Of a DNA stretch of 64,000 bases, positions 1-13,159 are shown one piece after another. The position numbers and the translations under genes are program-made. The DNA comes from Sphagnum compactum. Its lineage: Eukaryota; Bryophyta; Sphagnopsida; Sphagnales. The notes beneath the pieces were generated by a model. The model did not search any database, was not told where the DNA came from, and saw only the letters and a list, made by a program, of their open reading frames with translations. Where the stretch lies: positions 15,430,304 through 15,494,303 of the forward strand of contig OZ234496.1 in assembly GCA_965153455.1 (NCBI GenBank), written 5' to 3'. Positions within the stretch are counted from its first letter, which is position 1. Every line of letters starts with the position of its first letter.

Positions 1-3000
1 ATTGTGCTTCCAATTTTTTACATTTTTTTCGTCCTTTTTCTTTCTTTGTGACACGGTTATTTGAAGTAACAAAAAATTCCACCTTTAGTTGGATTTCAAA
101 TGCATTATTTTATTATAGGCAATTTATTCTAGGGATTGAAAGGAACATAATGAAAGTTCAAAAAATTAACATTTTGTTTTTGTTATTTGATATTTTTATA
201 AATAATGGTTTTGTACACATGCATTTTTTACCTTTAATTTTTTTAATTTACCATAATACCTTTACAATTTCAGCAACAATTGCTAAATATTTATTTAAAT
301 TTGAAATCTTAACTTCGACACCTAGTTTTTTAATTTAAATTTTTTTGGCAAGTAATAGTTATAAAAAATAATAAACAATGTTTTGTAAATGTTGTGGAAC
401 AATCTAATGTGTCTAGATTGCCTCAGTTTTAAGTCGTTGTCATGGAAGGTCTATAATTCAAAACTTAACAATTGAATTTTTTAATTTATTAAAATTTCAG
501 CACAAATAATGGATAATTGTTCAAAAGTTCGACAAAATGAAAAATAATTTAATTTATGCCAAAATGGTAAAGGTACTACGATATCTTATTTGAGATCTTC
601 AATAAAATTTTTATAAGATTTTGTTTTTTAAACAAAATTATAATACTAGTGATTAGCAAGAAGAATAAATTTGAAATGTAATAAAGATGAAGTTCATTTA
701 TAAAAAGTGAGGAATCAACATTTTAAACTACGAGGAATGTAAGAATGTGAGACCTGAAAGCACCACACACATTATTCTTAACATTGAAAATAATAAGAAT
801 TTTGATGATGAGTATTAAATCAATGGAAATAGTTGTGTTTTTGTTAGACCTATTTATTTTGAATATAAATTTTTAAACAAATGCATATTAACAAAAAACG
901 ATGACATGTAAGGTTTCAATTTTGTGTGGTGTTTTGTTTTTTTTGTTTCTTCACATATAGTTAATAAGTTTTCTTGATTTCAAATATTTTTTGTAAAAAC
1001 CACTATGTTGCACAAGTTACTTAATTTGATTTAAATAATTAGGTTATTTCAAATGAATGATTATTTTCAATTAAAAACTCTTCTAAGATTTTCAATATAT
1101 TCACAATTTTACAACATTCATGTCATTTTATTTTCATATTGTATAATAATATTTGATATTCAGCCATGTAATTATATCACATTGTTGAATTTTTATAAAA
1201 AATTCAATTAATTTCAATGCGATAACCTTTTATCATATTAAATTATATTCATTTACCATTTGGGGAGTTTAAACAAGGTGATTATGTTTGATTGCATGAA
1301 AATGTTCAAATCATAATAATGAATTCAACTTTCAATCATCTGTATCCAAACCATAAAACTATTAAAACATTCATATTTGTAATGACATTTCTTAATGTTT
1401 GTAAGATTTTTTGTATAATGTTTTTAAATTGCCCCGTATATGATGTCATTTACTCAATGTCACCTTCAATTATGGCACAAATGGTTTATATATTTTGATG
1501 CATTTGATGTATCTTTAACCATCATGAGTTATTGAAATGGACACATCATAATGAAAATAAACCAACGCATTATATTGTAATGGTCATTTTGTTTTTACAC
1601 TTCATATTAAGAAAATACAAGCTTTGTTCAACACCCTTTCATGTTTGTCTTTTTGCGCCTTGTATGATTTTCCATTGAAATGCATTTGGTTGTTCATGTT
1701 ATGCATGTTTTACATAAAAAAAACATGATTTCATATGTTTTATAGTTCCAAATTGAATTCAAATCAAACACCTTTCCCATCATAAAAAAACACAAATTAA
1801 CAACATACTTTCAAACATTAAAAATGACCACTTTTCAATATTTAACATATGCTATAAGGTTTAGAACTCTCATTTTTCAAAAGTAAAATGAAAATTGCCC
1901 ATCTTGTCGCCTCAAATCCAAAAGGAAAACCCTTATTTTTTTATCACCTTTCAAAGAAAATGAAAAAAATTCAAGTTTTCAAAATATTTTTTTAATATTT
2001 AAGAACATGAAAAAATAAATATGGATTGCATATATTCAAAATGAGTTGAATTTATTTTTGTTTCAACATTTGAATTTGGATGAATTTTTAAAAACTTGGT
2101 TTGAACTATCAACTTTGAGTATCAATTAAAAAATTAAATTAACATGTTTTTTTTACATTTTATTCATATGAATGCCTTCTATTTAACATAGAATTTTCAC
2201 TAATAATGATACATGGTAGCGTGGTTCAATTTTCAAATATTCAATTTTGAAACTATTAAAATTTTAAATGGTGTTTCTTTTCATTTCTCATTCAAATTCA
2301 ATTATTTTTTCACCAACATATATTCACCTTGAAGTTTTTTCAATTTTTACCATGTCAAAAATTTTAAAACTTATAGATTTTATTCATTTTTTGGATGTTG
2401 ATTTTTTTTTCAAATTTTAATTAAAATTAAGGATATACAAATTTTCATGATTTTTCAAAATTATGAATGAAAATACATCAGAAATATTTTTGAATAAGTA
2501 TTCATTGAAAACATTTGTGTGATTTTTATGATGTTGTTCACATTTTGGGGTAAACTTTTGAATATAATGTGTTATGAAAAGTTTGAAAACCTTACTCACA
2601 TTCGTGATTTTATGCATCACGTCATCGAAAAATTAACTTTTCAAAAAAAAATAATTGAATTTATAAACGTATCAAACTAAATAAATTAAATAAGAGTATG
2701 GTCATTATATTTGTAATGAAAATGGTGCACAAATAAATCACAAGTTAAGATAAATTCACTAGGGTTTCAATTTGTAAAAAAACCATAACTTTATCTTTTA
2801 TAATATTTTGTAAGTTGTCTCAAAGGCTACATTGAAATGTTCATTCCTTACTTGAAACTTCCAAAAGAAAATTTCAAAATTGGAAGAACACCAAATGTTT
2901 TGATTTTTGGGCATCATAAATTCTTTTTAAAAAAATCCAAATTTCTAAACTATAAATTGTATTTTAGATTTTTTTTGATTTTTTTTTCAATTTTATATGA

Positions 3001-3600
3001 ATTTTTTGAATCGAAATTGAATAAAAATTCTCAAATTGTCAGTTTAAGTGGTTAACAATTAATTTTAACAAATTGATATTTGAATATCAATTGACTAATT
3101 TTTGAGTTAAAATCTTTATTCAAAAAAGATGACACCAATTTAATATACATTTTTTCAACACATTTTTAATGCTTACAATAAGAAAAAAAAAGAAGGGTGA
3201 AACTTAAATTATCAATGAATTTGGTGATAATTAAAAAGGGGAAAACCCAAGCAAAGGATGAAACCAAATGAAGGAAGAAGAAAAGAGAGGAACATGAAGA
3301 ATTTTAAAAGGGTTTTTCTAATCTTGTCATATTATTGATCACTTCACGGGTGTGCACAAAGATATTTTTTCTCTTCTGGTTTTATTTCATTAATGCATAA
3401 AAAAAATCTTGCATCTCTTTTTCATTTATGTAGGTAAAAAGAGCTGTTTCTCTACTTACACTTTGCGATAGTCATCAAGTATTTTGTGTATTATTTGCCA
3501 TGGTGAAACCATTCCCCAGATGAGCAAATTTTGACGCACTAAAAAATTAGGGTTTGATTTTGGAACTTTAAGAAAAGTAAAACTGAATACCTCTCCCAAC
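1..3600. other. AT-rich intergenic DNA, no gene seen
   Basis: Very AT-rich sequence with many poly-A and poly-T runs. Open frames are short, low in complexity and match no family I recognise. No tRNA-like or rRNA-like segment was seen. The 3' end of the minus-strand gene at 3.6-7.4 kb presumably runs into the right edge of this stretch. Confidence 0.6.
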
Positions 3601-3601
3601 A

Positions 3602-6600
3602 TCAAAGCTTGTCAACGTACTTGCTTTGGCGATTAGCTGAAGGAATCAGGTTGAACTTGGAATGGGAATTATGTGAAGAGTGCTGTTGATGTTGATGATC
3701 CAAGGAAGAACTCCTGGTGATGATGCCATGTTGACCAACAAGAGTGTGACCATAAGGATCATTGTTGTAGGACATCCCACCAATGGATGGTGAATCTGAA
3801 GATTGGAGTACCCTTGGTGGAGCTCTTGATCCCCCACCACCCAGGTGCTGCTGCTGGTTGTTAGATCTAGGAGCACTGTATTGCTTTTTGTGCCAATTAT
3901 TACTGTGGCTTAGCCTCTCCTGCACTGGTGCCTGTTGGAGATGATGATTTTTGAGAGGAGCTGTTGCTTCTCCTTCATACACTGATCTCAAATGAAGTGA
4001 TGGGTCTCCTTCACCATATCTGAAGATAGAAAAGCAAAGCTTAGAAAACACAGACAAAAAATTCACATAGAGATGACCACTGCAGCAGTTTCAACACTTT
4101 CCTGAGAAACTTCACTTGTGGTTTCAACAAGGTTCAAGTATTGAGCAGCATTTTAACCTGTTGTACTCTTTCATTCCTGTGTTCAGGACATTCTTTGGAC
4201 ATGATGAAACTTGGATACTCTGTTTCACCCTCTGTAGAGCTTGTAAAATGTCCCTTGCGCTTCTACTTCTGGTGTCCATGCATAGCTGTGCCACTGGTGA
4301 GACTAGTTCCCTTGGAGCATCATTGCCAGGTCCATATCCAAGACTAAGTAGAGGCTCTCTGTTTGAGAATCCATTCCTGTCCACACTTTCTCCTTCTGGA
4401 TGCTTAGGTGGTTGTGGGTGATGATTTTGCTTCCCAGCAAAATAGCTTCCCTGTCCCACCCCATGCCCATTACACCTGATGTTAGCATGCACCAATTTTT
4501 TGGGTCTGCAGTTGTTGCTCCCAGATATTCTTCTTCAGAAAAGTTCTGAAGAACAAGATACAGCAACAGAAGCTGAAGTATGTATGTCCTTCAGATCCGC
4601 TTGTGATCTTCAGTGTGGTGCCCCATGAACCCCATGAAACACATCTTATACCTATGCTGCACATCTCTTGCACAATTCCAAGAGTTAAAGCAACAGTGGT
4701 GGCTGAGGACAGTTTCTGTGGACATAGGCCCCTGTGCTGTTGTTGAGCATTTCTCTGTATTGCAAAGTCTTTGTAAAACCCATGGTAAGTAGTAATTTGA
4801 AAACCAGTTGCTTCTACAGACAAAGGAGTCATGGTAGTAGGCAGCGTAACTTGCCTGACTCTTTCGGCGTGGACCATCATACTCCAATTGTTGACTTGCT
4901 ATTCCAAAATCTTCACCTCCTTGCAAGCAAGAATTGCTCGAATATGATCTCCTGTGATGAAAATGTCCAGGAATTTCCTCCATCTGTGAACCTCTGGTAT
5001 TGCCTTCTCTTTGCTTGTTTGACAGGAGCTGTTCTGACAGAAAATTTGGAATTGTACCAGACTGAACCTGTGGATTATGGATTGTGCCTTCCTCCCCAAG
5101 CAGTTTCAGTTGTCCCCTGCCTAGACCTTCCCCTGGAGTCTCTTGTAGTTCTCCTGAACTTAGGCAGTGTGGGTTGTACTGATTTTGGGTACCTTTGATC
5201 TGTACTCCATTATTCTGAACATCTATTCTTGATGTGTCAACCTCCTTTTGGTGCTCTTCCAGCAGAATTGGTGCATCTTCAATTTCCAAGGATGAATGTT
5301 CATCACCAATCTTGGAGTTGGGGCCAATAACATGTCCATCAATGCTAGTTGATTCTGAATTTTGACAAGGTGTTCCTGCAGTTGTAGCTAGAACCTCCTG
5401 AATGATTGCAGGCGCTTGACACATCCAGGTGATGAGCTCTGCACAAACACGATCCTCTTTGCTCCTTTCTTCAGTAAGGACAGTGATCTCCTTGTTGATC
5501 TGATTCCACATATTCCTCAATCGATCTTCTGTTGCAGCCCTGGAACCCGAGGAAAACCAGAAATTTCAGTGCAAGCATCTTCCTGACATGTTAGATCTGA
5601 CAGGCATATTCCTCTGTGGTCCTTGTTTTATCTCAGTTCTTCAACAAGCTCATACCATTTCTAGAATTGCAGTACAAAAGAATCCAACAAAGTCAAAGAA
5701 ATAAGAACCTTGACTCCTGGCTCTGTGTCAAGCAGTCTGATGTCTCCAACAACTTCTGTGGGGTGCAACACACATCGAGCACCTCTGCATCTTGTGCCTG
5801 AGGGATGGCAGCAGCCCTGCTTTGCACACCAAATACAGGGTCCAGTGATTCCACTGCCTGAAGCATCCCCGAAGCGTCAGTGGAACTTTCTGTGCAAATG
5901 CCTGCACAAATGCAGTGAAAAACGCAATTGACTTTTGATTGTAACATGTTTGACCCCATGTTCTCAATGAGAGATCATGACAAATGCTTCTACAGAGATC
6001 TGTAAGAAGATGTTTGATCATGTGATCTACCACTTTCTTCACCTGGCAACCACTGACCTGCAATTTTCAGTTTCAAGATGGCATCTTCTGCGGCTCTTTC
6101 TGCCTTTTGTCTCTGGTCAACCGTCTGCTCCAAAATGTCCTCCAGCTCCATCACCTGATAAAATCTTGCACATATGCAACAACAAAAGACACTGCTAAAA
6201 CATCAAACTCACACTTCCGTTGCTTGTTCATTTATCAACACTTGAAACTGCTTTTCTGTGGCTAGACAACAGATGCACATTGTCATCTTTCCAATATTCC
6301 TTGCATCTCAAATGAATAAGTTGCACTAAAGGATTTCCATCATAAACAGAACCATTTTATGGTCTTGCAAATCAGCATTTATGGTCTTCTTCTCACATAC
6401 ACTACATCCTCACCAAGAGTGCATAGTGATGAGAAAAACAACTGATTTTTGCAGGGCATACCTTCTCATTGAGCTGCTGAACTTGCTGTTTTGCAGTCTT
6501 TGATGCAGCACGTTCAGACAATAGTCTAGCTCGTAGGAAATCAATAGTCATTGTCATCACATCTTCCCCTGATGAAGGCTTCCTACACAACAAAACTCAA

Positions 6601-7402
6601 ACCCTGCATCAAACTCCAGGTCCCTCAATGCTCCAAAAAGAAAGCCTTTTGATGATAGCTGGAGCTGGTGTGATTGGAGAGCTTAACAACCACTTGAAAT
6701 TATGAGCCACACACAATCGCACATGCATTGCTAAGCACGAAGCATGTTGATGTATTGCAAAATCTCTTCCAGAGACAGATCTGCATGTGTTTTACCTCTC
6801 GTGTCCATTTGGAGGATTGCTATCACTGATTTCTTCCATTTCCAACCGTTGCTTCTGCAATATCTTGTCAATAGGCTGTGTCTGATCATCAGCCAGAACT
6901 CGCTCACTGGTCAGATCCTCCATGTGTTGCTGATGTTTTGCTACTACTTCCCCATCTTCTTCACAGCTGATCACTGCCGCAGCAGAGTATACTCCATGAT
7001 CATCCAGTGAATGTATATGCTTTGAAGTTCCTGATCTTGAGGGTTCTGGATTTGTCTCCTGCTGTTTGTCTTGTTCATGATTGGAAGATTTCCATTTCAA
7101 TGGTGTAAGAGGAGTTAATGGAGTAAGATTTCTGGATGTCATAGAGGGACTCCCTGCTGCATGGCCTCCTTCCTTCTCCATCTCACCCGATAGCCTTGAC
7201 CTCCTGGAGAAGGAGCAGCAGCAATGAGATTCGAGAAACAAATTATTTTTCTGCTCTTTGGATTGTATGTGCGGAGATTGCTGACAATATTTTGGAGACC
7301 TGTGAGAGGCATTATCAACAGGGAAGCTTAATGGCTACAGAAGTTTTACCTCATGGAATGTTGCCTTGGAAAGCTTCCCGGCCAGTTATCTCGATCTTCC
7401 AT
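3602..7402 (-). CDS. plant-specific coiled-coil protein, multi-exon, function unknown
   Basis: On the minus strand a chain of exons joins in phase. Exon 1 is 7402-7350 (ATG at 7402), exon 2 7203-6796, exon 3 6582-6462, exon 4 6154-6058, exon 5 5901-5709; exon 6 starts at 5539 and the last exon is 4019-3602 (stop TGA 3604-3602). A block around 4500-4211, containing SARDILQALQRVKQSIQ, fits just before the last exon, with a phase-compatible donor at 4211. The exon limits between about 4900 and 4500 are unresolved; a GC-AG intron (CAG|GCAAGT) is possible there. Exons 3-4 encode a charged heptad-like helix (TIDFLRARLLSERAASKTAK, then a second helix rich in E, Q and K). Exon 6 opens with a conserved-looking helix (RLRNMWNQINKEI) followed by a WMCQAP segment. 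The C-terminus is rich in Q, H and S. I know similar coiled-coil proteins across plants but cannot name the family or a function. No signal peptide or membrane segment is seen. Confidence 0.7.
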
Positions 7403-7699
7403 CACTGCATCAAACACCATACATTTTCTAAGCTCTGGAACTCACAATGCGGAGATAGAAGTACTGACTCGATGCCATGCCTCCTTAAAACTGCTTCAAA
7501 TGCCAGCAACAAAAAGGCCGAAGGAACATTTGATTCTAGAATAAAAAGATTCACATTGATTGCATAATAATTGTAATAAGAAAAACCTCAACAACTAACT
7601 CCATGTCATGCATCCTGTGTCCAATTCAAAACCAAACTTGGCAAAGCACAGGAAATGAGAAAACACAAGCAAAACAGGGAAAAAAAAAGAAAAAAGAAG

Positions 7700-8070
7700 A
7701 AGTAATTGACAGAGACATTCACCATCCAGCATATGCGGTTTACGAAAAAGTTGTCCTCGGATCCTCCCCGCCTTCAGACCGAGAATTTCTCGTTAGAAGA
7801 AGCTGTTGCGAATTACTCTGCTCTTTTGGTGACGAATTCAACTGGATCTCGCGCATTGCAATGCCGTAAGCTACGCCGATCCACACAGCAGGACACAACA
7901 ACAATCGCGCACCTCCTCCGACAAGAGTGTTGCCGACGTCGCCTCTCTGCAACGCCGGCCAGTGCGTTTGTTGTCTAATTGCGGCGATGCGACAAGAACG
8001 ATGCGACCCGGCCGGGTGGCCGGCTCGGCCCGGGCCGGCCCGGCCCGGTCGATCGGCGCGCCACCAGATC
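7700..8070 (-). promoter_or_regulatory. probable promoter/5' UTR region of the coiled-coil gene, with a GC-rich block
   Basis: Lies upstream of the minus-strand start at 7402. It is locally GC-rich and CpG-rich, unlike the surrounding AT-rich DNA, and ends in a GGCC-rich block at about 8008-8062. A transcribed 5' UTR exon is possible, because the first coding exon is directly preceded by a good acceptor (TTTGATGCAG) at about 7405. Confidence 0.4.
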
Positions 8071-8109
8071 CAAATTATTACCGTTGACGAGTTTCTTTTA
8101 TAAAAAATA

Positions 8110-8215
8110 TTATTTATTTATTTATTTATTAAAAATAATATTCCAATGGATTAAAATTGGACTTTTCATTTTTCATTCTTAAAAAATTAATATTTATTTA
8201 TTTATTTATTGATCT
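8110..8215. repeat. two TTTA microsatellite runs
   Basis: Runs of TATT/TTTA units occur at about 8111-8130 and 8191-8210. Nearby, 8364-8416 contains an imperfect inverted repeat of ACCTACCTACTA against TAGGTAGGTAGGT that could form a small hairpin. Confidence 0.8.
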
Positions 8216-8419
8216 ATCTATTTCCCCCCCTTTTTTGGGCCACTAGTGGCACTATGAAGGATGGATGTTAAGTGGTCAGGAAACAGTTTTCTGTTGGGTT
8301 TCAGTTCCCTAGCTAACCATGGTCGTTAGCTTGACAGTTGCTCTTTTGTTTTTCTCCCTTACCTACCTACTAACTACTTAACCCACAAGAGGGTTGTCAG
8401 TAGGTAGGTAGGTAGTAAA

Positions 8420-10170
8420 AACAGCATATTGAGCAATAATCAAATTGTAACTTTTTAATGATAAATAAATAAATAAGTAAGTAAAATCAAAAGTTGGGTT
8501 AAAAAAATGTATCCACATATTATTACCATTTATTACCAACAGTAAAAGACTAACTTTGGGACGTGGATCAGATGTCAAATTGCAGAGCTCAATTGAGGTC
8601 CATCTACAATTGAGGTCTCTAAAAAAGTTAACCACAATTCCAACATTCTTTAACCAAAGGTGAAAGAAAAGAGATTATTATTATTATTATTATTAGTATT
8701 AGTATTATGATAACGCAATTTCCTTTCATTAAGCAAAAGAAAATATATGCATCCATCCATTAATATATTTCATTCTTTTTCTTATTTTTATTTATTTTTT
8801 ACTAGTGGAGACAATTTGGTAGTGCGAAAACAAAATTTTAAAAAATAGAGGATTAAAATCTTGGAAATTATGGAAATTATTTGTCAAAAATTGCCCCAAA
8901 AATCACTATTTTTATTTTTATTTTTATTTTTTGTGCATGATGATTTTTTTGCAACTAGCAATAGGAATATGTGCAAATAAAACTCCAACCACATGCACAT
9001 AAAAAAAAAAATTAGCAGAAGTTTTCTCCTAGCATTAAAAAAATGTAATTACTCCTAGCATGAAAATAATCCAATAGAGACCAATGGAAGGTTATGAAGG
9101 AAAAATCCAAATTTTAAATAAACATATATTCTTAAAACATGTTAAATAAATGCCATTTTGAAATTGACATTGTTGATAATGTATTGGGCGGTCCAAATTT
9201 GTCATAAACCCAAGCTAATGGCTAAATGTGAGCGATCAAAAAAATTCTTTAATTGCAATGATGCCTCATGTTCGGCATTTTAAAAGTGACAACCCTCATC
9301 ATCGTTTTGTTCACATATTTTTTCCTTTTAACCATTATCTCATTTCCGTCATGCTCCAATCATCATCATGCACTTGCAATTTCCCTTTGTCCTCCATTGC
9401 AATATTTTCAGCTTATGCAAGAGTTTTGTTACACAAAATGTATTGTTTTTACAAGTTGTCACCACGTTGAATGTCATTCATTTTTCAAAAGGGGGGGGGG
9501 GTAGCAAGATGGATGCAAGTAACTGTGTGTTATGTGTTTGTTGCAAATCGTTGCATGTATGGGAGGATTTGAGACTTTATGTGCAAAGTTTGTTGAAAAT
9601 TTTATAATAATTCAATTTTACTCTCTTGAGCACCACAAAGATTTGGTGTACAATGCTCATTGTTTATGGTTTAAGGTTTGTGCTTTGTAAGGTGGAGGAG
9701 AGTTGATGGCACCATTGTTGAAAAACTTCAAATCCACAATCAAATATACGACAAATAAGTCACATGTATTCAATCCTTTCCTTGCTCCTATTCTTGTGTG
9801 GAAGTTTATGGTAAAAAATTTCTTAAAATTATTGTGTGAAGGTGTTTGTAGGTTTCAATTTGGGAAAATTGTAAATTCTTGCAAGAGTTTGAGTCAAACA
9901 CATTTTCTATTCTTGCACAGTTCTTATAAGCTTTCAATTCTTAGAGAGTTTAGGGTTTTGTGTGATGTGTTTGTAAGCATTCCATTCTTGCATTGTTTGT
10001 TTGGTTCATAAAACATTTTAGGGTTCATGTTTGGAAGCTCTAGATTCTCACACATGTTAAGACTTGAAATGCTTCATTTTGTCTTGTGAAAAAAAAAAAG
10101 GTGCATATATATCTTATTGAGAGTATGTTTCAAGTCTCCCATATCTACAACATTTTACAACTTGGGTTTT
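8420..10170. other. intergenic AT-rich DNA, no gene seen
   Basis: Contains an ATT microsatellite near 8675-8706, short A and T runs and a G run at 9491-9501. From about 9.2 kb rightwards the plus strand becomes markedly rich in T and G. Open frames here are short and unrecognised. Confidence 0.55.
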
Positions 10171-10179
10171 TCAAGGATG

Positions 10180-10960
10180 TTACTTATTTCTTTGGTTGTA
10201 ATTTTTTGTTAATGGTGTTCATTTTATTATAGGTGTTTGTAATTGCTAATCTTTGGCTAGATAAGTTGTTTGCAAGAACTTTACTACAATTGTTATTTGG
10301 CATCATTTCTAAGTAATGTTTAAGGTTTAAACCATAACCTTTTTCTTGTGTAATGTCTTCCTCATTCACTAATTTGTTTGTTATAAATTGTTTAGTTGCA
10401 AGAGTTCATTGGGTGCAAGAACTTGCTACAATTGTTGTTTAGCATCATCTTTAAGTAATGTTTAGGGTTTAAGGTTTAAACCATATTTTTTTTCTTATGT
10501 AATGCATTTTTCATTCACAAAGGTGTTTGTTGTAATTTGTTTGGTTGTAGGAGTTTATTGGGTATAAAAATTTGATGTAATTGTTATTTGGCCCATCATC
10601 TTTACATAATGTTTAGGGTTTAAAATTTAAACCATAATCTTTTTCTGGTGTAATGCCTTCTTCATTCACAAAAATGTTTGTTTCAATTTGTTTGGTTGTA
10701 GGAGTTTATTGGGTATAAAAATTTGATGTAGTTGCTGTTTGGCCCATTACCTTCATATAATGACATTTGGTGTTTACCTTATTAGCTTTAGGGTTTAAAA
10801 TTAAACCTTTTTCTTGTTCATGTTTTGTTTTTGATTGCACATGTTTATTGGGTGCAACAACTTACTACAATTGTTGTTTCATGTCATTTGTTAAATCAAA
10901 ACCTTTTTTTAGTGTAGTGCCTTCTTTATTCACAAATGTGTTGATGTAGTTTTTTTGTTT
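10180..10960. repeat. degenerate tandem array, unit about 145 bp
   Basis: The same block recurs: AATGTTTAGGGTTTAA followed by TTTAAACC, then a TTTTTCTTGTGTAATG-like segment, CATTCACAAA, TGTTTG..GGTTGTAGGAG and TTATTGGGTATAAAAATTTG. AATGTTTA(A/G)GG starts near 10315, 10458 and 10607, giving a period of about 145 bp, with decayed copies on both sides. It is non-coding. Short internal GGGTTTAA runs resemble the plant telomere motif but are part of the unit. Confidence 0.8.
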
Positions 10961-11049
10961 ATAGGTGTTTACAAAATTGTTGGTTGATTGCATTTGCAAA
11001 ATATTCAGTGTTGGCGTTTTTTGGGACCAATGTTTCAATGTGTTGATCA

Positions 11050-13150
11050 ACAATGGCTCCCTTGAAAAACCTTGCAAACTTCAAATACCACTTATTTTTT
11101 CATTGGTTTTGGTATTATAACTTTGGATTGATGTTTAGATTTCAACATGTTGTGCAACTACATTCATTTGTTCCTTTTGGTTGTTGCCCAAGCTCAAGTA
11201 CTATTGGCCCTCTTGTTTTGAAACATGTGGATATAGCTACCACAAAAATTAATGGCCCTATTATTTTTAACCTTATTCAAGTCCCATATAATAAGAAGAA
11301 TAAGAAAGCTAAGTGGGAAATGGAAAAGTTTTTCCAATATACACATGTGACCAAATTTGTGTGAGTTGAACATGTTTTAGGAGAAGATAACAAGTTCCAC
11401 CATGTGAGATGTAACATTGCATTATGGTAGAATATAAGGGAAAACTATCAATGTAATAATTAAATGGCCTCAATAAGCACGATGGGAGAAGGAAATATAT
11501 GCACCTTCCTCCAAGGTAGAAAGTTAGTGATACTTACACAAGCTTCGACATAGAATGTGTAATATTATTACATGGTCTAATTCTATTTTTCAACAAGTGA
11601 TCAATTGAGAAAGGGCTACCATGATGAAAAAGTACATGTAATAATTTGTTACTGTTTTCCATCTTTTGTAACATGAAAAGTTAATTACCAACTTTGAGAA
11701 CATGCAAGGATTGTTTGGGTTTGTGAAAATTGACAAAACATTAAAGAAGCACTAGATGATGATAGTGGGTGGAAAATGACAAACTACATGCTCAATGTGG
11801 TTTTGGTTGCAACATGACATGTTATTCAAACCTTTCATTTTATTTCATTTAGTTGTCATGAGGTAATGTAATTCTTGATAATCAAAATTGGATGTCTATT
11901 CATTGTTACATGTTTGAAAATTGGATGAAGGTTCCAATATTGTTGAATTTCTAAAGGATCACTAAAGGTGGTGGGTCTAACAAGTTAACCACTATGTTGG
12001 TCGATTCTTTAACTACTTTTGGGAGATTGTAAAAAAGGGAGTTGGCATCAAAACTTGTATGTTTTGTTGTAAATGTTGTCATTGTTTTCTAGGGTTTAAA
12101 TATTGGTGTGACAATGCAAATGATGCAAAAAATGCACCATTTATGATGGGCATCCATTCCATGGCTCATCTCTATACTTTTGATATATAAACATTGTCCA
12201 GCACATTATGAAGATTGGGGACATGCTTGTTTCAATGTACATGTATTTTGTTCACTTCCCTAAGAGGCAACTTTAACATGCCAAGTTAATAGAAATCATG
12301 GAAGCCAAAGGTCAAAAAATTATTTACAATGTTAAAACACAATGGTTTTACACACTTGCACCTTCCAAACATGTTTTATTTGAATATGAATCACTTCTTG
12401 TGAAGATGAGTGAAGACAACCCAAGGAATGCCCTTACAAAAACTAATTATGGATTATTTTGTGATTATGACATTGTTTTGGGTTTGAAATGTGTCTTGCC
12501 CATGTTGGAATTGGTGCAAAGTTTGTCAAAGATGGTCGAAGCTAGGGGGACTTTTAATCAAATTCATTGTGTGTGATTTGTATACCATGTATGTAAACCC
12601 TCACGAAAAGTATGACAACCTGTAATTTCAAATATTCAACACCTTGGTGAACCATATTTGTGATGCTTTACATATTGTGTGGTGGTTGGAACCATAGACT
12701 CATATTGAACATTTGACATTCAAGTTTCATAGTTATATGTCCACGTTACACAAGACATATTAAACAACTAGAAAGAAGTTTATGGTGAACATGACTAATT
12801 GGGAACATGTAATGTCATTTATAAAAAAAGTAGTGCATGAATGCAACAAAGGATTATATCAAAGAACTTGAAAAATGTTTTCCTTCCCAAGGATTCACAA
12901 ATGTTAATACAATCATTTATCCTTAATATTAGATGACACCTAATGCAACAACAACATTTCCAGGTCACCTATCAATTTTGGAAACATTTTTCTACCACCA
13001 AAAAACAATAGTTACATTCAGAACTGTGGTTGGACCTTTGTTGGATCCATCATTGCTTGACCAACAATTTTTTTACTATGAAGACAAACATCCATGGTGC
13101 ATTAAATCCACTATAATCTGGAAATGTTATAAATAAGATGTGGGGACAAG
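11050..13150 (+). pseudogene. decayed hAT-superfamily transposase (ZNF862/KIAA1586-like type)
   Basis: Translated pieces in changing frames, broken by stops, follow the order of a hAT-like transposase. First comes an N-terminal piece at about 11300-11440 (KKAKWEMEKFFQ, then GEDNKFHHVRCNI) resembling the start of this family. A piece near 11740-11790 reads DDSGWKMTNYML. Next is a segment ending about 12175 (APFMMGIHSMAHLYTF, like the family's PFMxGVHCxAHRTN motif). The longest open piece, 12298-12576, contains EIMEAKGQKIIYNVKTQWFY preceded by a HFPKRQL-like segment. Many in-frame stops and frameshifts rule out a working enzyme. No terminal inverted repeats or target-site duplication were identified. 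The assignment rests on remembered family motifs. Confidence 0.65.
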
Positions 13151-13159
13151 TGATTTTTA

